This document shows, in pieces, positions 16,416 through 27,306 of a stretch of 32,853 bases of DNA. Every line of letters begins with the position of its first letter. The stretch's first letter is position 1. Source of the stretch: Actinomycetota bacterium (GTDB taxonomy: Bacteria > Actinomycetota > Actinomycetes > Nanopelagicales > Nanopelagicaceae); NCBI GenBank assembly GCA_009702245.1, contig WLIL01000004.1:1-32853 (forward strand). Direction: 5' to 3'. The position numbers and the translations under genes are program-made. The notes beneath the pieces are model-generated. The model worked only from the letters and a program-made list of their open reading frames with translations. It made no database searches and was not told where the DNA came from.

Positions 16416-18179
16416 ATGAGTAGAAGAGCGTGGATTGCAGGCAGCGCCGTTGTGACGATGCTCTGCTCTTTGCTTATCGTGGGTGGGCGGGCACTGCCTG
16501 CCCAGGCCGCTAATGATGATCCACCTCGAAAGATTGTTACTGGGTGGATGCCTTATTGGAATACCAAGGGCGGGATGGCCACCATCATGGCTAATGCGGA
16601 TCTCTTCCCAGAGGTGATGCCCTTTTGGTTTTCGGTGAAGAGCCAAACAAATGTCTTAGATCAATATGACCCAGCAAATGCCGCACCAATGGCAGATCAA
16701 GTGAAGGCGCTCCAGGCCGCTGGAATAAAAGTCGTTCCCTCACTGACCGACGGCACAGGAAAATTGGCGATGCAAAAAATTTTGGGTGATGCCACCAAAC
16801 GTGCACAGTTGGTAAAGACCTTGGCAGACCTTGCAGTCAAAAATGGATTCGATGGTTTGGATTTAGACTGGGAGGGCTTTGCTTTCACAGATGGCACGGC
16901 ATCATGGGCGGTAACGTCGCCGCTCTGGACAACATTCGTCAAAGAGCTTGCCATCAAGCTGCATGCACAGGGAGATATTCTTTCGGTGACGACCCCCGAT
17001 GTGCGCGACCCAGCGTCTGGAAAAAAGGGTTACTGGGTTTATAACTGGCCGGAAATCGGGCCGGTAATTGATCGCCTCCGCATCATGACCTATGACTACT
17101 CGGTTGCTAATCCGGGACCAATCGGTCCGCTCTCCTGGGTGGATCAAGTTACCAAGTACGCAGCCACACTCATGGCGCCGTCCAAGATTTGGGTTGGCGT
17201 ACCTACCTATGGGCGGGATTGGGTTATCGCAGTGGACGGAAGATGCCCGGATGGCGTAGATCTCAAGGCTCCCAAAGGTGCAACTGCTGGTACAAAAGCA
17301 GTAGTTAATTCCAGGGATGCTGCGGCGCTTGCCGCAAGTTATCAAGCCACACCGGTATGGACTGAGTCGTATGGGGAGTACTCCTTTAATTACACCAAGG
17401 TCTATGCGCCTGCAGACGGCGCGGCTGAAAAGACTTGTGTTGTTACCCGGACCGTGTGGTATCAAGATGCTCGCTCGGTAGCCGCACGCGCTGCTCTTGT
17501 TGCGAAATATAAAATTGGTGGAGTCGCCTTTTGGAGTTTGGGAATCGAAGATCCACTCACTTGGCCTTCAGTTCGACTTTATGCAAAGACGATTGCTCCT
17601 GATGTTGTTCTAGGAAGCATTGATGCGCCATCAACTCCGGTAGATTTTGCAACGCCGGTCACCCTTACAGCAACTTTCAAAGTTTCTGATTCGCGCCCAG
17701 TCGCTGGAGCGCCCATTTCATTTCAGATTATGCGAAATAGCGATACTGATTGGCGCGAAATTGCTACAGCAACAACTTCAGTAACTGGGGTGGCCCAAAT
17801 CAAATTAGTGGCTTCGCAATACGTGCAAGTGCGCGCAGTGGCGGCAGGAACCTGGGAGAGGCTGACCGGAACCTCGCCGGCAAAGAACATCGCGGTACAG
17901 CGACTCATTGGTTCACTTGGGGTGAACGCGCCACGCCTTGGTTCCAAGGTCGTTGTGAAAGCCCAACTCTTGCCCGCCCAGGGCGTTGATGTCGTCCTAG
18001 AAGAGTGGATAGACGGAACTTGGGTCGCAGTTTCATCAGGGGCCAGTGGAAATGATGGCGCTATTTTGCTCACCGCCACTGTGCGCCAAGCTGGATTCCA
18101 CACTTATCGCGTAAGCGCACGCTCAGATAGCTACTTCGAAACCGTGTTAAGCCAAGCTATCTCCACAATCGTTAGATAA
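16416..18179 (+). CDS. Secreted glycoside hydrolase family 18 protein with C-terminal beta-sandwich/Ig-like domain(s)
   Basis: Signal peptide MSRRAWIAGSAVVTMLCSLLIVGGRALPAQAA; GH18 motif 'FDGLDLDWEGF'; 'RLRIMTYDYS'; C-terminal 'TPVTLTATFKVSDSRPVAGAPISFQI' Ig-like stretch. Confidence 0.9.
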   Translation: MSRRAWIAGSAVVTMLCSLLIVGGRALPAQAANDDPPRKIVTGWMPYWNTKGGMATIMANADLFPEVMPFWFSVKSQTNVLDQYDPANAAPMADQVKALQAAGIKVVPSLTDGTGKLAMQKILGDATKRAQLVKTLADLAVKNGFDGLDLDWEGFAFTDGTASWAVTSPLWTTFVKELAIKLHAQGDILSVTTPDVRDPASGKKGYWVYNWPEIGPVIDRLRIMTYDYSVANPGPIGPLSWVDQVTKYAATLMAPSKIWVGVPTYGRDWVIAVDGRCPDGVDLKAPKGATAGTKAVVNSRDAAALAASYQATPVWTESYGEYSFNYTKVYAPADGAAEKTCVVTRTVWYQDARSVAARAALVAKYKIGGVAFWSLGIEDPLTWPSVRLYAKTIAPDVVLGSIDAPSTPVDFATPVTLTATFKVSDSRPVAGAPISFQIMRNSDTDWREIATATTSVTGVAQIKLVASQYVQVRAVAAGTWERLTGTSPAKNIAVQRLIGSLGVNAPRLGSKVVVKAQLLPAQGVDVVLEEWIDGTWVAVSSGASGNDGAILLTATVRQAGFHTYRVSARSDSYFETVLSQAISTIVR

Positions 18180-18186
18180 TTACTCC

Positions 18187-18477
18187 ATGGGTAGCACTTC
18201 CACGATTGTGGCCGAGCCGGAGGTTGACCTTCAGAATGCTCTTGCGCGGCCATGGAACATCATCGTCTGGAACGATCCGATCAATCTCATGACCTATGTA
18301 ACAAGGGTATTCATGATGGTCTTTGGTTACTCCAAGGAGAAATCTGAACGTCTCATGATGGAAGTGCATAGCGATGGTAAATCATTGGTAGCAAGTGGCG
18401 CACGGGAAGCGATGGAGCAGGCCGTTACGCAATTGCATGAATATGGTTTGTGGGCCACCTTGGAGCAGGCATCGTGA
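18187..18477 (+). CDS. clpS: ATP-dependent Clp protease adaptor ClpS
   Basis: 'PWNIIVWNDPINLMTYVTRVFMMVFGYSKEKSERLMMEVHSDGKSLVASGAREAMEQAVTQLHEYGLWATLE'. Confidence 0.97.
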   Translation: MGSTSTIVAEPEVDLQNALARPWNIIVWNDPINLMTYVTRVFMMVFGYSKEKSERLMMEVHSDGKSLVASGAREAMEQAVTQLHEYGLWATLEQAS

Positions 18478-18935
18478 AGGTGTCCAAGATCCGTGGTGGT
18501 ATCAACCTTGAGCTGCTCGAAGGAGAGCGCGACGTACTGTTGCAATTGATTGACGACTTCCGTGAGTTTGTCATGAGCGAAGATATATCTGATCCGGCGG
18601 TCGCCCGGCTCTTCCCAGATGCCTACGAAGGCAACGAGGAGAGTGCTGAATTTAGAAAGTATTCAGAACCGGCACTGAGGGAAAAGAAGAATCGCGATAG
18701 CGCCTACATTCGTTCCTGCCTCGGAGTAGCTGGTGTAATCAGCATCAAAGAGATCGAAGTAGATTCTTGGCTCCGTGGGATCAACGATTTGCGACTCACG
18801 TTGGGCACTCGCTTGGAGGTCACGGGTGATGAATACGGTGGAGAAATCCCCGAGGATGACCCGCGTTCTTTTCTCTACTCGCTTTACGGTTGGCTCGGTT
18901 GGCTTCAGGGCTCATTGCTCGAGGTAGAGTTCTAA
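18474..18935 (+). CDS. DUF2017 family protein
   Basis: GTG start overlapping the clpS stop (GTGA); sequence and position match the actinobacterial gene between clpS and mec. Confidence 0.88.
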   Translation: MKVSKIRGGINLELLEGERDVLLQLIDDFREFVMSEDISDPAVARLFPDAYEGNEESAEFRKYSEPALREKKNRDSAYIRSCLGVAGVISIKEIEVDSWLRGINDLRLTLGTRLEVTGDEYGGEIPEDDPRSFLYSLYGWLGWLQGSLLEVEF

Positions 18936-18936
18936 C

Positions 18937-19347
18937 GTGCTTTCGATTTCACAAGAATTTGTTGACGCTATCTACGCGCATGCTCGAGCAGATCACCCCG
19001 ATGAGGCGTGCGGCGTAATCGTAGGACCGGCAGGCACGGGTATACCTACGCGCCACATACCGATGCGAAATGCGGCCATGTCACCGACTTTTTATGAATT
19101 TGATTCCATTGAGATGCTCAAGCTCTATCGAGACCTGGACGATCGCGATGAAGTCCTTGTTGTTATCTATCACTCGCACACATCGACGCAGGCCCACCCG
19201 TCGCGAACCGATATCGCCTATGCCTCTGAGCCGGAGGCCCATTACGTGCTGGTATCTACCCGCGAAGAACTTGCAGGAGCGAATGAGTTCCGGTCTTTCC
19301 GCATTGTCGACGGGGTGGCGACCGAGGAGCCCGTTCAAATTCGCTAA
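18937..19347 (+). CDS. mec: M67 (JAMM/Mov34) family metallopeptidase, Mec-like
   Basis: JAMM motif 'VIYHSHTSTQAHPSRTDI'; 'ADHPDEACGVIVGP'; located directly upstream of a CysO-like gene. Confidence 0.93.
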   Translation: MLSISQEFVDAIYAHARADHPDEACGVIVGPAGTGIPTRHIPMRNAAMSPTFYEFDSIEMLKLYRDLDDRDEVLVVIYHSHTSTQAHPSRTDIAYASEPEAHYVLVSTREELAGANEFRSFRIVDGVATEEPVQIR

Positions 19348-19368
19348 TTAGAGCGCACCCTTTAGGCT

Positions 19369-20614
<1,246 letters not shown>

Positions 20615-20623
20615 GCTAGGCCC

Positions 20624-21418
20624 ATGACTTCCGCGCCCATCGGCATCTTCGACTCCGGCGTGGGAGGGCTCACCGTGGCTCGGGCTATTCTTGATCAGCT
20701 GCCACATGAATCCATCATTTACGTGGGGGATACCGCGCGTGGTCCGTACGGGCCACGGCCACTTGCCGAGGTACGTGAATTCTCACTTGAGATCATGGAC
20801 CGGCTCGTTGCCGAAGGCGTAAAGGCCTTAGTGATTGCCTGCAACAGCGCAAGCGCGGCAGTTTTGCGTGATGCGCGTGAACGTTACGAAGTTCCAGTGA
20901 TCGAAGTAATCCAACCAGCTGTGCGTCGAGCGGTCTCAGCGACACGTAATGGTCGTATTGGTGTCATAGGTACGCGCGCCACTATCGATTCACGCGCCTA
21001 TAACGATGCGTTTGCCGCTGCACCACAGTTGGAGATTATTTCAACGTCTTGTCCACTCTTTGTCGATTACGTAGAGCGAGGCGAAACATCGGGTGGTGAA
21101 ATCCTCACAATTGCTCGCGAATATCTTGCACCGATGCTAGCTGAAGAGATCGACACACTCGTTCTCGGATGTACGCACTATCCACTTTTGACCGGTGTGC
21201 TCTCGTACGTTGCTGGAAACGGTGTCACACTGGTTTCTAGTGCGGAAGAAACTGCTAAAGATGTTTACCGCACTCTGCTCGATCACAACATGCTCAGCGA
21301 AAGCGGTGAACCGACGCATCAATTCCGAGCAACTGGCGAACCTGCCCCCTTTGCACATTTGGCAAGGAGGTTCCTCGGTCCTGAAGTGGGAAGTGTTACT
21401 CATCTTGATTTGAACTAA
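20624..21418 (+). CDS. murI: Glutamate racemase
   Basis: '[17 protein letters not shown]', '[12 protein letters not shown]', '[11 protein letters not shown]'. Confidence 0.97.
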   Translation: MTSAPIGIFDSGVGGLTVARAILDQLPHESIIYVGDTARGPYGPRPLAEVREFSLEIMDRLVAEGVKALVIACNSASAAVLRDARERYEVPVIEVIQPAVRRAVSATRNGRIGVIGTRATIDSRAYNDAFAAAPQLEIISTSCPLFVDYVERGETSGGEILTIAREYLAPMLAEEIDTLVLGCTHYPLLTGVLSYVAGNGVTLVSSAEETAKDVYRTLLDHNMLSESGEPTHQFRATGEPAPFAHLARRFLGPEVGSVTHLDLN

Positions 21419-21478
21419 TCGACTAAATTCTCTCTTCCCCGCCATCAAGATTGGTCCACGACTAGATAGGGTTGCCAC

Positions 21479-22198
21479 ATGACAACGAGACTCGACGGCC
21501 GCGCAAATAACCAACTCCGCGAAGTGAAGTTCACCCGCAATTGGTCAAACCATCCTGAGGGCAGCGTCCTCGTGGAATTTGGTGAGACGCGCGTGCTCTG
21601 CACCGCCTCCTTTACGGCAGGGGTACCGCGTTGGCTCAAGGGCACTGGCAAAGGTTGGGTCACCTCTGAATACTCAATGCTTCCACGCGCCACGCACACT
21701 CGCTCTGACCGCGAGAGCGTCAAGGGCAAACTGGGCGGTCGCACTCAAGAGATTTCTCGCCTTATTGGTCGCTCACTCCGTTCCATCATCGACATGAACG
21801 CGCTTGGGGAGAACACCATCGTCCTTGATTGCGATGTATTGCAGGCAGACGGCGGAACTCGCACTGCAGCTATCACAGGCGCATACGTTGCCCTCGCCGA
21901 TGCCATTGAGTGGGCCATCAAGGAAGGGCACATAAAGAAGTCACCGCTGCATTCCACTGTGGCCGCGATCAGCGTGGGAATTATCGACGGAGTGCCACGT
22001 TTGGATCTTTGCTACGAAGAAGACGTGCGCGCGGAGACCGATATGAATGTGGTCTGCACGGGAGATGGCACTTTCGTTGAGGTGCAAGGAACTGCTGAGG
22101 GAGCTCCTTTTAATCGCGATTTGCTCAATGGTTTGCTCGATCTGGCAGTTGCTGGATGTGCAGATCTCACGAGACTCCAAGCCGCTGCGCTCGCCTAA
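21479..22198 (+). CDS. rph: Ribonuclease PH
   Basis: '[48 protein letters not shown]', '[23 protein letters not shown]'. Confidence 0.97.
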   Translation: MTTRLDGRANNQLREVKFTRNWSNHPEGSVLVEFGETRVLCTASFTAGVPRWLKGTGKGWVTSEYSMLPRATHTRSDRESVKGKLGGRTQEISRLIGRSLRSIIDMNALGENTIVLDCDVLQADGGTRTAAITGAYVALADAIEWAIKEGHIKKSPLHSTVAAISVGIIDGVPRLDLCYEEDVRAETDMNVVCTGDGTFVEVQGTAEGAPFNRDLLNGLLDLAVAGCADLTRLQAAALA

Positions 22199-22202
22199 TC
22201 CG

Positions 22203-22820
22203 ATGACGGATCGTCGAGTTCTCTTAGCCACTAAGAATCAAGGAAAGCTCAAAGAATTTCTGCGCATCATCATGGAACTTCATGGTGAGAACTCGTTGGA
22301 GTTGCTCTCGGCCGATGATTTCCCTGATCTTGGTGATATTGAAGAGACCGGCGCAACATTTATTGAGAATGCACTTCTGAAGGCGCGCGAAAGTTGTCGC
22401 ATCACTGGGGTCGCGGCGATCGCCGACGACAGTGGAATTTGTGTTGATGCACTGAACGGCATGCCAGGGATTTATTCGGCGCGATGGGCCGGTACTCATG
22501 GAAATGACAAAGCAAATCTAGAACTACTTCTCGCTCAGCTCGATCACATCCCGGCTGATCGTCGTACTGGCTCTTTTCGTTGCGCAGTCGCACTGGTATT
22601 TCCTGATGGTCGCGAGCTAGTCGAGGAGGGCGTGATGCCCGGATACATCATTGATCAGCCCCGTGGCAATGGCGGATTCGGTTACGATCCCATTTTTGTT
22701 GCCGAAGGATACGAATTAACGACGGCGGAGTTATCTCCTAGCGAAAAAGATGCGATCAGTCATCGCGGTAAGGCCTTTCGGGCTCTAGCCCCAAAACTCT
22801 TAGAAATGTTGAACGCATAA
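22203..22820 (+). CDS. rdgB: XTP/dITP diphosphatase (RdgB/HAM1 family)
   Basis: Start MTDRRVLLATKNQGKLKEF at 22203; 'ADDSGICVDALNGMPGIYSARWAG', 'GNGGFGYDPIFV'. Confidence 0.96.
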   Translation: MTDRRVLLATKNQGKLKEFLRIIMELHGENSLELLSADDFPDLGDIEETGATFIENALLKARESCRITGVAAIADDSGICVDALNGMPGIYSARWAGTHGNDKANLELLLAQLDHIPADRRTGSFRCAVALVFPDGRELVEEGVMPGYIIDQPRGNGGFGYDPIFVAEGYELTTAELSPSEKDAISHRGKAFRALAPKLLEMLNA

Positions 22821-22838
22821 GCATTAAGTAAAGAATGT

Positions 22839-22922
22839 TGGTGCGGGAGGCGGGACTTGAACCCGCACGTCCGAAGACACAGGTTCCTAAGACCTGCGTG
22901 TCTGCCATTTCACCACTCCCGC
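22839..22922 (-). tRNA. tRNA-Leu (anticodon UAG), CCA encoded
   Basis: Reverse complement GCGGGAGTGGTGAAATGGCAGACACGCAGGTCTTAGGAACCTGTGTCTTCGGACGTGCGGGTTCAAGTCCCGCCTCCCGCACCA: 7-bp acceptor stem, anticodon loop CTTAGGA, long variable arm, T-loop GGTTCAAGTCC. Confidence 0.96.
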
Positions 22923-22985
22923 AAACGTTCCCGAAGGAGCGCAATAAATCACTCCATCCTATCGCGTGGGGTAGCCTCTGATCAC

Positions 22986-23330
22986 ATGAGCGATGCGCCG
23001 GAAAACCCTCTCCCTATCAAGATGCTTCACGACCGGGTGATGGTCGAAACCGATGGCGTAGAAGGCGAGCGACGCTCCCTCAGCGGCATTCTCATCCCGG
23101 CAACAGCCTCGGTCGGCAAGCGCCTCGCCTGGGCTGTTGTAGTGGCCACTGGGCCGAATGTGCGCTCCCTGGAGGTGGGGGATCGGGTGCTTTATGACCC
23201 GGAGGATCCCAACGGTCAGGGTGAGGTCGAAGTCCGTGGCCAGTCCTACACACTTCTCCGGGAACGAGATATTCATGCCATGGCCTCGCCTCGCTTGAGT
23301 GACAGCGGGGGAACCGGGCTCTACCTTTAG
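22986..23330 (+). CDS. GroES-like co-chaperone family protein
   Basis: 'IKMLHDRVMVETDGVEGERRSLSGILIPATASVGKRLAWAVVVATGPNVRSLEVGDRVLYDPED' GroES fold signature; ATG at 22986. Confidence 0.85.
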   Translation: MSDAPENPLPIKMLHDRVMVETDGVEGERRSLSGILIPATASVGKRLAWAVVVATGPNVRSLEVGDRVLYDPEDPNGQGEVEVRGQSYTLLRERDIHAMASPRLSDSGGTGLYL

Positions 23331-23333
23331 CAC

Positions 23334-24164
23334 ATGACTTTAGCCTCGAAGAAGAACCCTGCGCTCCAGATCATCTCTGGAATCTTGCTCTCGATCACTC
23401 TCTCGTTATCAATCATTTCTGTGGGGCTTTGGTGGACGCTCTTGCGAGGTGGCGCCGCGGGCGAAATTTCCCAGTCGGCGATGGCTGATGTAGACGTTCA
23501 GCGTGGGTTGGCAATTGAGTTTCTCAATAAGTTTGCTGAAGGTGCTGATCCAGAAACTGCTGCCGTAATTGCGGAGAAGCGTTTTTACCTGGAGGCGGCA
23601 CTCGATAAAGTGCTTGCAGATCCTGCAACAGCAGAAAAAATAAGTGCGATCGCAAACTCCGTGGCCGACGCACTCGCCTCGGACAGAGGAACCGTCACTG
23701 TGGATGTGCGACCGATATTGACATCGGCACTCAATGCGTTGAACAGTGAACTCGGTGACGCCACGGTGCCTGTGAGCGATATCGCAGATATGGAGCCGAT
23801 TGTGCTGGGCGAAGATTCTCCATTACCAAACCTCAGCGCCACCAAAACTAAAGCGACCACCGGAGCAATCGTAAGTGCGCTCCTCGCTTTAGGTTTTGGA
23901 TTCCTCTACTTCCTATTCACTCGCCGCCGCTCTTTGAGCCTTGGCATCATGGCACTTGCCCATGGCGGATTCTTCTTACTCATTTCTTTGCTCATACCCA
24001 AGGTGGCTAACTCACAAGTGGAGGAGGGGCTGGCTAATTCAATCGCTGGGGTGGTTGTTTCTAAAGTCTTCTCAGGCCCGTTAACACTTTCGATCGTTTC
24101 CCTCGTGGCCGGCGCATTGTTGATCGCGCTCCACATCGTCAAAACACGCAAGGCAGCAGCATGA
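23334..24164 (+). CDS. Membrane protein of unknown function (N-terminal TM, extracytoplasmic segment, 3 C-terminal TM helices)
   Basis: Hydrophobic segments at residues about 12-36, 175-195, 203-222 and 245-268; stop overlaps the next start (ATGA). Confidence 0.8.
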   Translation: MTLASKKNPALQIISGILLSITLSLSIISVGLWWTLLRGGAAGEISQSAMADVDVQRGLAIEFLNKFAEGADPETAAVIAEKRFYLEAALDKVLADPATAEKISAIANSVADALASDRGTVTVDVRPILTSALNALNSELGDATVPVSDIADMEPIVLGEDSPLPNLSATKTKATTGAIVSALLALGFGFLYFLFTRRRSLSLGIMALAHGGFFLLISLLIPKVANSQVEEGLANSIAGVVVSKVFSGPLTLSIVSLVAGALLIALHIVKTRKAAA

Positions 24165-25114
24165 GGGCTATTCAAATCTCCGAATTTGGCGGACCGGAAG
24201 TATTAAAGCTTGTTGATATTCCAGCCCCCACTGGGCACGCAGGTGAAGTCCTTATTGAAGTAAGCGCTTGTGGTATCAATTACGCCGACTCGCATCAAGC
24301 GGAGAACTCTTATCTTTCGCCGCAAACTCTGCCACTTATTCCAGGTGCCGAAGTGGTCGGGCGTGATGCGAGTGGGCAACGCGTGGTGGCCTTAGTCCCT
24401 GGCGGCGGGTATGCAGAAGTTGTTTCAGCTCCAGAGGCGCTTACTTTTCCAATTCCAGATGGAGTAAGCGATGGAGCGGCGCTCGCAGCCATTTTGCAAG
24501 GGACCACTGCAGTGCATCTGCTCCGCACCAGTGCGCACCTTCAAAGCGGCGAGAGCGTGCTGGTTCATGCCGCCGCCGGTGGCGTTGGCACCATCGCAGT
24601 GCAGTTGGCAAAACTCTGGGGTGCGAAAGTTATCGGAAGTGCATCCTCTGCCGATAAACGCGAACTCGTTACATCTCTTGGGGCGGACGCCGTCCTTGAT
24701 CCTGCAGAAGCAGATCTCACCGCAGCGATTGTGGCTGCTAACGGAGGAAAGAAAGTTAATATCGTTCTTGAGATGACCGGTGGCAAGGTCTTCGATCAAA
24801 GTTTGCAGGCGCTTGCTCCTTTCGGTCGGCTTGTCACTTTCGGAATGGCCTCGCGCTCGGCACCCGAACCTATTCAAGCTGGCGCGCTCATGGGAACTTC
24901 GCGTGCGGTGATCGGTTTTTGGCTGGTGCATTGCATGGCTCGCCCCGATCGCATGATTGCTCCACAACTCGCTGAACTCTTTGAATTGATGGAGTCGGGC
25001 AAGGTAAAGGCAGTAATCGGTGGAAGTTATCCACTTTCGGAAGCAAAACGTGCGCATGAGGATCTCAGGGCCCGCAAGACCACCGGAAAAGTTTTTCTCG
25101 ACCCAAAGAAATAG
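24161..25114 (+). CDS. Quinone oxidoreductase / zinc-type MDR family NADPH-dependent reductase
   Basis: 'SACGINYADSHQAENSYL', 'VLVHAAAGGVGTIAVQLAKLWGAKVIGSASSADK'. Confidence 0.92.
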   Translation: MRAIQISEFGGPEVLKLVDIPAPTGHAGEVLIEVSACGINYADSHQAENSYLSPQTLPLIPGAEVVGRDASGQRVVALVPGGGYAEVVSAPEALTFPIPDGVSDGAALAAILQGTTAVHLLRTSAHLQSGESVLVHAAAGGVGTIAVQLAKLWGAKVIGSASSADKRELVTSLGADAVLDPAEADLTAAIVAANGGKKVNIVLEMTGGKVFDQSLQALAPFGRLVTFGMASRSAPEPIQAGALMGTSRAVIGFWLVHCMARPDRMIAPQLAELFELMESGKVKAVIGGSYPLSEAKRAHEDLRARKTTGKVFLDPKK

Positions 25115-25118
25115 AAAC

Positions 25119-25145
25119 GGTGGTCAGGGATTAACCCCAACCACC
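25119..25145. terminator. Hairpin between convergent genes, candidate bidirectional terminator
   Basis: ggtggtcagggattaaccccaaccacc: GGTGGT/ACCACC plus GGG/CCC between the ends of 24161..25114(+) and 25171..25935(-). Confidence 0.5.
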
Positions 25146-25170
25146 GCCCCTACAAATTAAGCCAGCGAAT

Positions 25171-25935
25171 TTATAGCGGAGTGACGTACGCTCCAGAAAT
25201 TCCGCCATCAACCAAGAAGTTCGAAGATGTGATGAAGGACGAGTCATCACTTGCCAGGAATGCCACCGCTGCCGCAATTTCTTCTGGTTGTGCAAAGCGA
25301 CCCATAGGAATGTGCACGAGTCGGCGAGCCGCACGCTCTTTATCTTTAGCGAAAAGCTCTTGAAGTAGCGGAGTGTTCACAGGTCCGGGTGAGAGTGCGT
25401 TTACACGGATTCCTTCACGAGCAAATTGCACGCCGAGCTCACGGCTCATTGCAAGCACGCCACCCTTGGAGGCGGTGTAGGAAATCTGCGAGGTGGCAGC
25501 GCCCATAGTCGCTACGAACGAAGCGGTGTTGATGATCGAACCCTTGCCGCCCTTTTGCATGTATGGGAGCACGTACTTGCAACAGAGATAGACGCTAGTG
25601 AGGTTGACTTCCTGCACGCGACGCCAAGCATCGATGCCAGTAGTGAGGATGGAGTCATCGTCGGGTGGTGAGATACCGGCGTTGTTGAAGGCAATATCGA
25701 TGCGACCGTATGTATCAAATGCGGTCTTGTACATCGCTTGAACTTGCTCTTCATTGGTAACGTCGGCCGCAACGAAGATTCCGCCCACTTCTTTGGCAAC
25801 TGCGTTGCCAGTCTCTGGGTTCATATCTACTACAACAACTTTGGCGCCTTCATCTGCAAAGCGCTTAGCAGTGGCATATCCGATACCACTACCTGCGCCA
25901 GTGATGACTGCTACACGTCCTTCTAACCGCTTCAT
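25171..25935 (-). CDS. SDR family oxidoreductase (3-oxoacyl-ACP reductase-like)
   Basis: 'AVITGAGSGIGYATAKRFADEGA' TGxxxGxG, 'NNAG', 'YTASKGG' catalytic YxxxK. Confidence 0.94.
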   Translation of the reverse strand: MKRLEGRVAVITGAGSGIGYATAKRFADEGAKVVVVDMNPETGNAVAKEVGGIFVAADVTNEEQVQAMYKTAFDTYGRIDIAFNNAGISPPDDDSILTTGIDAWRRVQEVNLTSVYLCCKYVLPYMQKGGKGSIINTASFVATMGAATSQISYTASKGGVLAMSRELGVQFAREGIRVNALSPGPVNTPLLQELFAKDKERAARRLVHIPMGRFAQPEEIAAAVAFLASDDSSFITSSNFLVDGGISGAYVTPL

Positions 25936-25944
25936 GCGTCCTCG

Positions 25945-27306
25945 CTATTCTGCACTTGAAATAAATACGTTCTTCACTTCTGTGAAGGCGTCCACTGCAT
26001 CGGGCCCTAACTCGCGACCCAAACCTGATTGCTTAAAGCCACCGAACGGAGTCCAGTAGCGCACCGATGAGTTGCTATTTACCGAAAGATTTCCGGTTTC
26101 AATTCCCCTCGAGACCCGAAGTGCGCGACCAGTATCGCGCGTCCAAATGGAACCGGAGAGGCCAAACTCTGTGTCATTTGCCTTAGCGATGGCATCTGCT
26201 TCATTGTCGAAAGGCATCACGGAAACTACTGGGCCGAAGATTTCTTCATTCCAGGCGCGATCTTTCGTGTTCTTTGGTGTGAGAACGGTGGGGGCCATCC
26301 AATATCCCTTGCCCTCTGGCTTTGATCCGGTGAAGGCCACATTCTCGCCGAGATACTCGGAAACGCTATCGAATTGCTTCTTCGAGATGAGTGGCCCCAT
26401 GTCGGCAGTTGAAAGTCGTGGATCCTCCACGCGGAATGCCTTCACGGCAGTTTCGAAGTGCGTCATGAATTTATCGAAGACGCTCTTTTCGACCAGGATG
26501 CGCGAACGGGCACAGCAATCTTGGCCGGCATTATCAAAGACCGCGCCTGGTGCAGATGCGGCGGCTTTCTCTACGTCAGCATCAGCGAAAATAACGTTGG
26601 CGCTCTTGCCGCCGAGCTCGAGAGTGACACGCTTTACTTGATCAGCGCAGCCACGCATGATGCCCTTACCCACTTCGGTCGAGCCAGTGAAAACAACTTT
26701 GCGCACTGACGGGTGGGTGACAAAGCGATTGCCCACCACGGAACCGCGCCCTGGCAGTACTTGGAAGACGTGTTCAGGGATGCCCGCTTCAAGTGCGAGT
26801 TCTCCCAACCGGACAGCCGAAAGTGGCGTGAGCTCTGCTGGTTTTAATACGACCGTGTTGCCAGCCGCTAGTGCGGGCGCAAAACCCCAACTAGCGATCG
26901 GCATCGGGAAGTTCCAGGGCACGATGACGCCGACCACACCTAGTGGTTCTTTGATGGTGAAGTCGATGCCGCCGGGAACTGGAATTTGTCGACCGAAGAG
27001 GCGCTCGGGCGCTGCGGAGTAGTAATTCAAGACGTTGGCGACGTTATCGGCTTCCCAGAGTGCATTGCCGAGAGTGTGTCCCGAGTTGGCAATTTCAATC
27101 TGTGCGAGTTCCTCGCGGTGTTCGCTGACTTTGGCGGCAAAAGCGCGGAGCATTTTAGCTCGGTCACCAGGTGCAACTTCGCGCCAAGTAGTGAATGCCT
27201 TCGCGCCGTGGGCGATGGCAGCATCCGTTTGTTCGAGATCTAATTGCCCGATAGTGGTGTGGAGTTCTTCAGTAGCAGGATTGATGACGTCATACGTGGC
27301 AGACAT
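25945..27306 (-). CDS. NAD(P)-dependent aldehyde dehydrogenase
   Basis: 'GVVGVIVPWNFPMPIASWGFAPALAAGNTVVLKPAELTPLSA', 'FTGSTEVGKGI', 'ELGGKSANVIF', 'GQDCCARSRILV' catalytic Cys. Confidence 0.95.
   Translation of the reverse strand: MSATYDVINPATEELHTTIGQLDLEQTDAAIAHGAKAFTTWREVAPGDRAKMLRAFAAKVSEHREELAQIEIANSGHTLGNALWEADNVANVLNYYSAAPERLFGRQIPVPGGIDFTIKEPLGVVGVIVPWNFPMPIASWGFAPALAAGNTVVLKPAELTPLSAVRLGELALEAGIPEHVFQVLPGRGSVVGNRFVTHPSVRKVVFTGSTEVGKGIMRGCADQVKRVTLELGGKSANVIFADADVEKAAASAPGAVFDNAGQDCCARSRILVEKSVFDKFMTHFETAVKAFRVEDPRLSTADMGPLISKKQFDSVSEYLGENVAFTGSKPEGKGYWMAPTVLTPKNTKDRAWNEEIFGPVVSVMPFDNEADAIAKANDTEFGLSGSIWTRDTGRALRVSRGIETGNLSVNSNSSVRYWTPFGGFKQSGLGRELGPDAVDAFTEVKNVFISSAE

Noticed and set aside
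16355-16467. 15-bp direct repeat tgacgatgctctgct at 16355-16369 and 16453-16467
   Set aside because: A single exact 15-mer pair is expected about by chance in a window this size, and the second copy is inside the GH18 signal-peptide codons.
15990-16646. 218-aa minus-strand ORF
   Set aside because: Antisense to DUF3039 and the GH18 signal-peptide region; no recognisable domain.
22756-22944. 62-aa minus-strand ORF with GSGEMADTQVLGTCVFGRAGSSPASRT
   Set aside because: Translation of the tRNA-Leu gene, a common annotation artefact.
24425-25057. 210-aa minus-strand ORF
   Set aside because: Antisense to the MDR reductase gene with clear motifs on the plus strand.
26072-26641. 189-aa plus-strand ORF
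   Set aside because: Antisense to the aldehyde dehydrogenase; mirror of codon bias.
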